A stretch of 64,000 nt of DNA, taken from Candidatus Anammoximicrobium sp. (GTDB taxonomy: Bacteria > Planctomycetota > Planctomycetia > Pirellulales > Pirellulaceae). Of the stretch, positions 29,195 to 37,800 are shown piece after piece (the stretch's first letter is position 1; each line of letters begins with the position of its first letter). The stretch lies in contig JAAYYU010000311.1 of NCBI GenBank assembly GCA_012515235.1, positions 124,001 through 188,000 of the forward strand, in the 5' to 3' direction. The position numbers were made by a program, and so were the translations under genes. The notes under the pieces were generated by a model, which searched no databases, had not been told where the DNA came from, and was given only the letters and a program-made list of their open reading frames with translations.

Positions 29195-30466
29195 CTAGCA
29201 CGCACGGGGCGACGCCGCCCGCTCTTCGATCCCCAGGTTCTCCAGCAGTCGCGTGAACGCCGCCTCGAAGGCGTCGCGGTCTTTCCAGTCCGAGAAGTCG
29301 GACAGGGAGTACTCGCGGATGTCCTGCCCCAGGTCCTGGTCCGTGTCGGGGTCGCAGCTTGACCACTGGGCGAACTGTTCGCGGCGGACCAGGCAAATCG
29401 GGAACAGGATGCGTTTGCCTTCACGAGATTCCCGCTGGCGCGCGTGGTAGAACTCCGTTGCCAACCATTCGGTTGCCAAACTGTGCTCGGACAACACCAG
29501 CAGCAGTTTGTCGTACAGGCGGATTTCATCGTCGATCTGTCGATGGATCTCCCGGCCGCCCTTCATGGCCTCCGGCGCCAACCAGACTCGCAGCCGTTCC
29601 TCCCGCATCCGCGCGTCCAGTTGCCTGGCAAAGGCCTCGTCGCTGTCGCTGTAGCTGATGAAGCACGAACGGCGCTGGATGGCCTGGTGGGAATTCCGCA
29701 ACGAGGGCAGACAAGCGATCAGTTCCTCGGCAACTCCGCAACCTCGCAAAAAGGTTTCCGGGATTCGGCCCTTGGATTTGAGGAGCGTATCGACGCCCAC
29801 GGTGCTCGGGCCGATGTGGACGACCGTATCCAGTTTTTTGGCGACCGACAGATCCACGTCGGCGAACAGCGTCGAACTGAGGTAGGTCCCGTGAAAGCTG
29901 GTCTCGTGGAGGTTGGCGCGGTGGAGGTTTGCACGCTTCACGGTGGCTCCGCCCAGGCAGGCTCCGCCGAGTTTCGCTTGACTGAGGTCCGCCGCGCGGA
30001 GCGTCGCGCCGCAGAGGAGCGTCTCGCACAAATTGGCCCCGTGGGCGTGCGTCTCGTCGAGGTCCGCCCCGATGAGGTTGGCCCACATCAGGTTCGTCCC
30101 GACCAGTTTCGCGCCGCGCAGGTGGGCCTCGCTAAGGTGCGCCATGTGGAGGTCCGCGCCGCTCAGGTTGGCCGCGCTGAGATCTGCTCCCTGCAGGTCC
30201 GCCCCGCTCAAGTTCGCCCCGCGCAGATCCACCCCGCGCAGGTCCGCTTTGCGGAGATCGGCCCCGGCGAGGGCCGCGGCGCGAAGGTTCGTCCCACTCA
30301 AGTTGGCTCCGGCAAGATCCGCTTCCGACAGGTTCGCCCCGACGAGATTCGTCTGGCGCAAATCCGCTTGGCCCAGGTCAAGCGGCACATCGGGGTGCTC
30401 CTCCCGCCATTCCCGGATCGCCTCGGCCCCTTGTTTGACAAGTTCGACGTGTTCAGGATATGCCAT
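29195..30466 (-). CDS. Pentapeptide-repeat protein with C-terminal TIR domain
   Basis: 423-aa soluble protein. ATG 30466 has GGGAG nine bases upstream; an upstream ATG 24 bp away lacks this. A short helical lead (PEHVELVKQGAEAIREWREE) is followed by about 170 residues of pentapeptide repeats of the A-(D/N)-L-x-x type (for example GADLRKADLRGVDLRGANLS), expected to form a right-handed quadrilateral helix. The C-terminal 150 residues are a TIR domain: RSCFISYSDSDEAFARQL, RVWLAPEAMKGGREI, and LSEHSLATEWLATEF with E338 at the position of the NADase glutamate. TIR domains cleave NAD+ or act as signalling adaptors, many in anti-phage defence. No known sensor or second TIR gene adjoins, but the patatin-like gene follows on the same strand. 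Function undetermined. Confidence 0.85.
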   Translation of the reverse strand: MAYPEHVELVKQGAEAIREWREEHPDVPLDLGQADLRQTNLVGANLSEADLAGANLSGTNLRAAALAGADLRKADLRGVDLRGANLSGADLQGADLSAANLSGADLHMAHLSEAHLRGAKLVGTNLMWANLIGADLDETHAHGANLCETLLCGATLRAADLSQAKLGGACLGGATVKRANLHRANLHETSFHGTYLSSTLFADVDLSVAKKLDTVVHIGPSTVGVDTLLKSKGRIPETFLRGCGVAEELIACLPSLRNSHQAIQRRSCFISYSDSDEAFARQLDARMREERLRVWLAPEAMKGGREIHRQIDDEIRLYDKLLLVLSEHSLATEWLATEFYHARQRESREGKRILFPICLVRREQFAQWSSCDPDTDQDLGQDIREYSLSDFSDWKDRDAFEAAFTRLLENLGIEERAASPRAC

Positions 30467-30770
30467 CACCGATGCTCCCGGACCGGGCAATCTTTTGCGG
30501 CCGTTCCGTCGAATTCCTGTTGGCGGTTGCCCCGTTGTTCACGTTTTTCCCAGCGGCCAGTCGCCGGGCGCATGCCCCAAACCGGCAGTCTACCGCCAAC
30601 GGACAAAATCGACAACCGACAAGGTGGCCGGCGCGTCGGAAATCTGCCCCGCTCACGAACCCGCCGCGTGATGCTATTCGTTTTGCCGACGCCGCGAACG
30701 CGGGTCCGCCGGCAGGCGTGTGGCCCCGGCCTTGACCGCCGCCAGGGTGCGGGCTCTAATCGCTGCCGAC
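30467..30770. other. Divergent spacer between TIR and pdxA genes
   Basis: 304 bp with no credible ORF. It holds the pdxA promoter at 30732-30760 and the TIR ribosome-binding site. I cannot place a convincing -35/-10 pair for the TIR gene. Confidence 0.4.
30732..30760 (+). promoter_or_regulatory. Sigma70-like promoter of pdxA, giving a near-leaderless mRNA
   Basis: TTGACC (30732-30737), a 17-bp spacer and TCTAAT (30755-30760). A start site about 7 bp downstream falls within 4 bp of the ATG at 30771. This agrees with the lack of a Shine-Dalgarno and is my reason for preferring ATG 30771 over the in-frame GTG at 30720. Confidence 0.65.
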
Positions 30771-31838
30771 ATGAGCACACCGCCAACCCACATTCCGCTT
30801 CCTCGCGTTGCTGTGACGATGGGCGATCCTGCCGGGGTCGGGCCGGAACTGTGCCTTCGGCTCCTGCAGGACGCCGACGTCGCCCGGCTGGCCACCCCCG
30901 TCGTCTTTGGGGACGCCGGCGTGCTGAGGCGTGTGGCCCGGCAGTGCGGCTTGGCCCCTCCAGTGCGGATTATCGGGGCAGCCGAATGGCAGATGGCCGG
31001 CGGCAAGATTCGGGAGCCTGCCGTCTGGGATCTGGGGGCGGTCGCCGCCGACGCGGTCCAGCCCGGAGTGGTCAGCGCAGCGACGGGGCGGGCTGCGTAC
31101 CGTTATATCGAAGCCGCCATTGCAGCGGCCTTGGCCGGCCAAGTCGCGGCGGTGGCCACGGCGCCGATCCACAAGGAAGCCCTGCACGCGGCCGGAATTC
31201 CCTTTCCCGGGCACACGGAGATCTTCGCTGCCCAAACGGGCGCCGCGCGGTCGTGCATGATGTTGACTTCGAGCCAGATCACGTGCAGCCTGGTCACGAC
31301 GCACGTCGGCTACCGCGAAGTGCCCCGCCTGTTGAGCGTCGAGCGGATCGTCGAGGTCATCGAGTTGACCGCCGAGGCCATGCGGCGCATCCGGGGCCGG
31401 CCGCCCAAGATGGTCGTCTGCGGGCTGAATCCCCATGCCGGCGAGCACGGTCTGTTCGGCGAGAACGAAGAGGATCGCTGGATCGCGCCGGCGGTGGCGG
31501 CGGCTCGCCAACGGGGACTGGAGGTGGAAGGCCCGCTGCCCCCCGACACGGCCTTTGTGCCAGCCCGCCGCCTAACCACGGACGCCTTTGTCTGCATGTA
31601 TCACGACCAGGGCCTGATCCCGCTCAAAGCCCTGGCGTTCGACACGGCCGTGAATGTCACCTTGGGACTGCCCATCGTCCGCACTTCGGTCGATCACGGC
31701 ACGGCGCTGGACATCGCCTGGACGGGGCGTGCCCAAGTCAGCAGTCTCGTCCAGGCGGTTCTGTTGGCGGCCCGACTGGCCGTGCCCTCGGCGCGAGACC
31801 AAGCATCGCTCGAACAACCAGTGTCCGCTGACATGTAA
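30771..31838 (+). CDS. pdxA: 4-hydroxythreonine-4-phosphate dehydrogenase
   Basis: PdxA (355 aa) is the NAD-dependent oxidoreductase of the DXP-dependent pyridoxal-5'-phosphate pathway: it oxidises 4-phosphohydroxy-L-threonine, and the product decarboxylates. Family motifs include VAVTMGDPAGVGPEL at the start, APIHKEAL, PGHTEIFA, GLNPHAGEHGLFGENE, YHDQGLIPLK and RTSVDHGTALDIA, which contain the metal-binding His residues. PdxA homologues also occur in other pathways (PdxA2 type), and I cannot exclude that. Divergent from the TIR gene; 53 bp before the stop of convergent cstA. PLP is needed by cysK and the class-IV aminotransferase elsewhere in the window. Confidence 0.93.
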   Translation: MSTPPTHIPLPRVAVTMGDPAGVGPELCLRLLQDADVARLATPVVFGDAGVLRRVARQCGLAPPVRIIGAAEWQMAGGKIREPAVWDLGAVAADAVQPGVVSAATGRAAYRYIEAAIAAALAGQVAAVATAPIHKEALHAAGIPFPGHTEIFAAQTGAARSCMMLTSSQITCSLVTTHVGYREVPRLLSVERIVEVIELTAEAMRRIRGRPPKMVVCGLNPHAGEHGLFGENEEDRWIAPAVAAARQRGLEVEGPLPPDTAFVPARRLTTDAFVCMYHDQGLIPLKALAFDTAVNVTLGLPIVRTSVDHGTALDIAWTGRAQVSSLVQAVLLAARLAVPSARDQASLEQPVSADM

Positions 31839-31891
31839 GCGGCCGCGCGACCGGCCAGACGCCCCGCGGATGAAATACCCTGCCGCCGTTG

Positions 31892-33547
31892 CTACGGCTG
31901 CTTCTGGTCCGGTTCCGGCTCCGCGACCCGCCGCATCAGAGAGCGGAAGAACTCCATAATCAACAGGATCGCCAGGGCCATCAAGACCATCGCGACCACG
32001 CCGATGACCGTCCAGCCGTATTGGCCGATCAGCAGCACCAGCGCGTACAGCGTAGCGACGGTCATGAACACCAGGGGCAACCAGATGAACCCTGACTTTC
32101 GCCTGGTTTGCCTCAGCCAGACCGCCAACACCAGCAGCGTCAAGCCCGCCAGCAACTGGTTCGTCGCGCCGAACACGGGCCAGATCGCCTTCCACGCCGG
32201 AATCGGCTGACCTTGCGCGTCCCGCAGAGTAATCAGGGCAAACACGGTTGGCAGCGCCAGCGTGGCCAGGGTCGCCGCATACCGCGCCGGCCCGGCCCGC
32301 AACTGGAAAAACTCCTCGAAAATGTACCGCCCCAAACGCGTCGCGGTATCCAGCGTCGTCAGGATAAACGCGGACAGCGCCAGCAGCCCAAAGGAGAACC
32401 CTAGTTCCGCCGGGATTCCAATCACACCGGCAAAGCGGCTGATGCCGGCGCCGTACACCTTCAACGGCGCTTGGCTCTTGAGGGGATCGTCGCCGGCCAA
32501 CATCATCACGGTCGCCAGCGCAATCACCGCTACCAGGCCCTCGACCAGCATGGCCCCGTAGCCTACCGTCCGCGCATCGCTTTCCTTGTCCAGTTGCTTG
32601 GACGAGGTCCCGGAGGCCACCAAGGAATGAAATCCGGAACACGCTCCGCAGGCCACGGTGATGAACACGATGGGGAACAGTGGTCCGAGGTCCGCCGATT
32701 GCCACGCGATGAACGCGGGGAACTGGATCTCGAACCCGCCGAACAAAATGCCCACCAGTCCCAGGAACATCGAGGCGTACAGCAGGAAGGAGGACAGATA
32801 GTCGCGCGGCTGGAGCAGAATCCAGACCGGCGTCACCGAAGCCACAAAGCAGTAAGCGATCAACACGATGGACCAGGTCTTCAGAGGACTCCAACCGAGC
32901 CCCGTTTCGATCCATCCGGAGGAAATCGGGATCTGTTGTCCGATCCACACGATCGCGAACACCAGCGGCACAAACACCAGCGAGGTCCCCAGGAGCGGCA
33001 GCTTCAGGCGATACAGGCAGAGGCCGAAGCAAATCGCCAACGCCACAAACAGCCAGGACGACGTGGCGACGCCCCCATCCTGCACGAACGTCGTCGCGGT
33101 GAGATCGGTGAACACGGTCAGCACGTAGACCAACGCCAGCCACATGAAAACCAGCAGCAGCCGGTACGCCAGCGGCGACATGGACTCGCGGGCGATGTCG
33201 GCAATCGACCGCCCCCGGTTCCGGATCGAGGCCACCAGCGCGGAGAAATCGTGGACGCCGCCGATAAAGATGGCGCCGGTCAGCACCCACACCAGCGGCG
33301 CCGCCCAGCCGAAAGCCACTGCGGCGATGATCGGCCCCACGATCGGCCCGGCGCCGGCGATGGACGAAAAATGATGGCCAAACAGCACCGCGGGATGGGC
33401 CGGAACCCGGTCCACCCCGTCGTACTCGGTGTGGCTCGGCGTCGGCCGGCGGTTGTCGATGTCCAGCCGCCGTTCGAGAAACCGGCCGTATGTGAAAAAG
33501 GCGACGACGTACAGAACCGCACAAATCAGAAAGACGGCGGTCAGCAT
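31892..33547 (-). CDS. cstA: Carbon starvation protein A family transporter
   Basis: 551-aa inner-membrane protein with about 14-16 hydrophobic helices. CstA/BtsT-family proteins are pyruvate (and peptide-related) uptake systems induced on carbon limitation in enterobacteria. Signature stretches are HHFSSIAGAGPIVGPI and GAIFIGGVHDFSALV near the N-terminus, and ACGACSGFHSLVASGTSSKQL. It is shorter than E. coli CstA (about 700 aa), matching the shorter bacterial subgroup. ATG 33547 follows GGGAGAGAAG; the frame runs on to 33946, but that upstream part is the antisense of the MBL gene. A long out-of-frame ORF on the same strand is only a shadow. 32 bp after the MBL-fold gene, so possibly co-transcribed with it. 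Confidence 0.92.
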   Translation of the reverse strand: MLTAVFLICAVLYVVAFFTYGRFLERRLDIDNRRPTPSHTEYDGVDRVPAHPAVLFGHHFSSIAGAGPIVGPIIAAVAFGWAAPLVWVLTGAIFIGGVHDFSALVASIRNRGRSIADIARESMSPLAYRLLLVFMWLALVYVLTVFTDLTATTFVQDGGVATSSWLFVALAICFGLCLYRLKLPLLGTSLVFVPLVFAIVWIGQQIPISSGWIETGLGWSPLKTWSIVLIAYCFVASVTPVWILLQPRDYLSSFLLYASMFLGLVGILFGGFEIQFPAFIAWQSADLGPLFPIVFITVACGACSGFHSLVASGTSSKQLDKESDARTVGYGAMLVEGLVAVIALATVMMLAGDDPLKSQAPLKVYGAGISRFAGVIGIPAELGFSFGLLALSAFILTTLDTATRLGRYIFEEFFQLRAGPARYAATLATLALPTVFALITLRDAQGQPIPAWKAIWPVFGATNQLLAGLTLLVLAVWLRQTRRKSGFIWLPLVFMTVATLYALVLLIGQYGWTVIGVVAMVLMALAILLIMEFFRSLMRRVAEPEPDQKQP

Positions 33548-33579
33548 ACTTCTCTCCCAAGAAATCCACGGGAATCCGT

Positions 33580-34347
33580 CTACAACTCCAACACTTCGCT
33601 CGGTTCGTAACGGCTGGCAACGTGCAGCGGCAAACGGGAGCCCAGCACGGATTGGTGGCAGGCCAGCGCCGTCTGGGGCGTATTGTTCTCGGCGGACAAA
33701 TGGGCCAGGCAAGCCCATCGCAAGCGGCCGCTGGCGGCCCGGCAAAGCAGTTCCGCCGACTCGGAGTTGGAAAGATGTCCGCGCGGTCCCCGGATGCGTT
33801 GCTTCAGCGGCTCCGGGTACGTGCCGCGGGCGAGCATGACGGGGTCGTAATTGCTCTCCAGCACCACCGCATCCAGGGATTGGATCAGCGGCGTCAGCCG
33901 GTCGAAGACGTGCCCCAAGTCCGTCAAGATCCCCAGCCGCCGGCAACCGTCGTCCACCACAAACGCGACGCCGTCCACGCCGTCGTGCGGCGTGGGAATC
34001 GTCTCGACGACGACCCCGCCGAACAACAGCCCGCCACCAGCTTCAAAGCACCGGACGTCCGTCATCGCTCCCAAACCACCGTAGGCGCCGGCCGCCTGGA
34101 TGGTCCGCTGCGTGGCGTACACGGGCAGCCCGAACTTGCGCTGGAACACGCCGGCGCAACGCGCGTGATCGCTGTGATCGTGCGAAATCAGCAACGCATC
34201 GACGTCGGCGATGTCCCGCCCGCGAGCCGCCAGCCGCAACTGGGCCTGGCGACCGCTGATGCCCGCGTCGAACAGCAACCGAACGCCGCCCGCTTCGACG
34301 TAGATACAGTTCCCGTTGCTGCCGGATTGGAGCGAGATGACTTGCAT
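33580..34347 (-). CDS. MBL-fold metallo-hydrolase (WalJ/YycJ-like)
   Basis: 255-aa metallo-beta-lactamase-fold protein. ISHDHSDHARC is the H-x-H-x-D-H zinc motif (about residues 59-64). The start MQVISLQSGSNGNCIYVEAG and the later NYDPVMLARGTYPEPLKQRI and LAHLSAENNTP match the YycJ/WalJ group of predicted exonuclease-like hydrolases involved in cell-wall or DNA-related processes. The exact reaction here is unknown. ATG 34347 gives family length; the ORF extends to 34542 through unlikely residues. The stop is 32 bp before cstA on the same strand. Confidence 0.85.
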   Translation of the reverse strand: MQVISLQSGSNGNCIYVEAGGVRLLFDAGISGRQAQLRLAARGRDIADVDALLISHDHSDHARCAGVFQRKFGLPVYATQRTIQAAGAYGGLGAMTDVRCFEAGGGLLFGGVVVETIPTPHDGVDGVAFVVDDGCRRLGILTDLGHVFDRLTPLIQSLDAVVLESNYDPVMLARGTYPEPLKQRIRGPRGHLSNSESAELLCRAASGRLRWACLAHLSAENNTPQTALACHQSVLGSRLPLHVASRYEPSEVLEL

Positions 34348-34813
34348 GCCCGTGATTGTATTCCCGGCGGGCAGTTCAGCAAACGGGGCAACCTGCGCGA
34401 GACGGATTCCCCGGTTGTGATACAGACGGCGTCCGTCGCCCGGCGCTCCTGGTCCCGCTCTCCATCCCGCTCCTGCTTCCATGAACCTGAAGGATGAAGA
34501 GCGGGATGGACGATTGGCATCGGGATGTACGATCGGCATCAAGAGTGGAAGTCACGAACCGTGATTTCGCACGCGGCCGGCAAATCGGTCTTCGTTCCGT
34601 TTGATCCTTGGGGCCGCGGCAGAGGCGGGCCCCTGAAGACGCCCGGCATTTCCGTGTTTCCGTGTAGCCGCGCCGCCTTTCGCCGTGCTACAATCGGCCT
34701 CGCCGCCGTCGCCGCTGGCGTTTCGCCGGCACGAACCGCCTTCGCCCTTTGGTCGCTGCAAATCGAAAGCGCGGCAGAGGGCCTGCCTGGAAACACCTTC
34801 CGAAGGATATGAA
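34348..34813. other. Divergent spacer upstream of the cytochrome/SUMF1 gene
   Basis: 466 bp without a supportable gene. A possible -10 box TACAAT is at 34689-34694, with no clear -35. A degenerate direct repeat is visible near 34485-34550 (GATGGACGATTGGCATCGGGATGTACGATCGGCATC written as two halves: gatggacgattggcatc and gatgtacgatcggcatc). Confidence 0.4.
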
Positions 34814-37800
34814 ATGACGAACTGTGCATACCCGAAATCGTGGCGCAGAACGAGCGGATGGGTATTCGGTCTGATCTGTGCCGCACGCCTGATCTCCGCC
34901 CAGGCCGCCGATTCCAGCGCGGATGCCTACGTCAAGAAGGCAAGTTGGGCCGAGACGATGCTGGCCACGCGTGCGGCGGTCATCCAGCGGCTTGCCGCAC
35001 AACAACTTGAGGTGGGCGTTTGGCATACCACGGGTCCGCTACGGTCGAACGCGTTCTCGGAACCGTTGTTCCCCGAACAGGCGGTGGATCTGCGGGCCAA
35101 GTCGCCCGGCGGCCAGTCGCTGTGGCGTCCGCGGCCGGAATGGACCGACGGCCGAGTCCACATGCTGGACGGCAGCTATCGCGCTTCGACCTACCTGTTT
35201 CGCACGGTGAACGTTCCGGCGGCCATGTCGGTCGAAGCCAGCCTGGGCAGCGACGACGGCTGTGAGCTGTGGTTGAACGGCCAGAAGGTGCATTCCCACG
35301 ACGTTCCTCGCGGTCCCGGCCCCGATCAGGATCGCCTCCGCTTGAACCTCCAGGCGGGCGAGAACCGGCTGTTGTTCAAGATTCACAACAACAGCGGCGG
35401 CCACGGGTTCTATTTCCGACTGGGTCAACTGTCGTTTGCGGCGGTGTGGAACCAATTGGAAGCCGACTTTCCGCGGCAGTCCGGTTGGGTGCGGCAGCAC
35501 TTGCCGGGCGGACGGCACTTGGAATGGCTCAGCGCCGCCGCGCCCGCCGACTTGCCGCAGCAGATGATTCAGCAGACGTTGCGCGAATTGGGCGGCGACG
35601 CGCGGCTGTTGCAGGGCGAGTTGGAACGGTTGGCCGGCGCAAAAGTCCCGGCCGACGATGTCCGCTGGCTGGAACTGTACGAACGCGCGTGCCTGTTCCG
35701 CTACCGTTCCGCGGAGGTGAAGGCCATCAACACTTCCGCGATCCGCCGGGCGATCGAGGACTTGGGACGCACGTTCGGGGCGCAGTACCCGCGGAAAACG
35801 GAGTTTCTGAAAAGGCTGGAGGCCCTGGAGCGACGCGTGAGAGAGATGGAATCGGCGCTGGCGCAGGGCGAGATACTGAAGGAGGAGGCTGCGGCCAGTC
35901 TGGTGCGCGACGCGAGTCAGCTTCGCGCGGACGCCTTGTTGGCGAATCCGCTACTGAACTTGGAGCGCCTGCTGCTGGTCCGCCGCAAAGCCGATCGGCT
36001 GGGCCTGCCGCAGAATTGGCAAGGCAATTGCGCGCTGCCGCGGGACGGCTACGACAATCAAATCGCCGTGCTCGCGCCCGTCCGTCCGGAGGGCCGCGTG
36101 GCCACGCTGTATCAGCCGCCCGGCGGCGAGTTCGTGGGCGACGTGGACTTGCACTTCGACGGCCGCAAGCTGCTCTTTTCCATGCCCGCCAAGAACCGCC
36201 GCTGGCAGGTCTGGGAGATCGGCCTTGACGGTTCGGCCGACAGCCTGCGGCAAGTCACGCCGGACGATCCGCCGGACGTGGACAACTACGACGCCTGCTA
36301 CCTGCCGGACGAACGCATCGTGTTCGCGTCGACGCGCTGCTTTGCCGGCGTCCCTTGCGTGGGCGGCGGCAACACCGTCGCCAACTTGTGCCTGATGAAT
36401 CCGGACGGCAGCGGGCTCCGCCAACTGTGCTTCGACCAGGATCACAACTGGTGCCCGACGGTGCTGAATAACGGCCGCGTGCTGTTCAGCCGCTGGGAGT
36501 ACTCCGACTTGCCGCACTACTTCTCCCGGTTGCTGTTCCAGATGAACCCGGACGGCACGGGGCAGATGGAGTACTATGCCAGCAATTCCATGTGGCCCAA
36601 CTCGATCTTCTACGCGCGGCCGATTCCCAACGATCCCGCCAAGGTCATCGCGGTGATCTCGGGCCATCACGGCGTGCCGCGGATGGGCGAACTGGTGCTG
36701 TTCGACCCGGCCCACGGAAGGCGGGAAGCGGACGGAGCCGTGCAGCGCCTTCCGGGTTACTGCCAGAAGGTCGACCCCGTGATCCGCGACACGCTGGTCG
36801 ACGGCTCGTGGCCCAAGTTCTTGCATCCGTTCCCGCTGAATGACAAGTACTTCCTGGTCTCCTGCCAGCCGACCGCGTCGTCGCTGTGGGGGCTGTACCT
36901 GGTCGATGTGTTCGACAACCTGCTGCTGTTGAAGGAAGAGCCCGGCTACGCCCTGCTGGAACCGGTCCCCGTCCAGCAGGTGAAACGGCCGCCGGCGCTT
37001 CCCGACCGCGTCGACCTGGCGCAGAACGAGGCCACGGTCTACCTGACCGACGTCTATCGCGGCGAAGGCTTGCGGGACGTGCCCCGCGGAACGGTAAAGA
37101 AGCTCCGCATCTCCTCACTCCACTACGCCTATCCGGGCATGGGGGGCCACATCCACATCGGCATCGACGGGCCCTGGGATGCGCGGATTATCCACGGGAC
37201 CGTGCCCGTCAATCCGGACGGCTCGGCCATCTTCAAGGTGCCGGCCAACACGCCGATCGTCGTCCATCCGCTGGACGAGCAAGGCCGGGCGCTGCAGATC
37301 ATGCGCAGCTGGTTCACGGCCATGCCGGGCGAAGTGCTCTCCTGTGTGGGCTGCCACGAACCGCAGAATTCCGGCCCGCCGCCGGAATACCGCTTCGCCA
37401 GCCAAACTCGCCCGGCGGCCATCACGCCCTGGTACGGACCGCCCCGCGGGTTCAGCTTCAAACGCGAAGTGCAACCCGTGCTGGAGCGCTACTGCGTCGG
37501 CTGCCACGACGGCCAGCGCCAGCACGACGGCAAGCCGCTGGCGGATTTCACGGCCAAGACGGAACCCGGCTGGCGCAATTTCACGCCCTCCTACATCGCT
37601 CTGCACCCGTTTGTCCGCCGTCCGGGGCCCGAAAGCGACTATCACTTGCAGCAGCCGCTGGAGTACCATGCCTCCGTCAGCCATCTGGTGCAATTGCTGG
37701 AGAAGGGACACTACAACGTCCAACTGGACGCCGAGTCGTGGGACCGGCTGAACACCTGGATCGACTTGAACGTCCCCGATCACGGCACGTGGCACGAGCA

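Noticed and set aside
31572..33620. 682-codon minus-strand frame overlapping cstA
   Set aside because: Out-of-frame shadow on the same strand; the other frame encodes a complete CstA.
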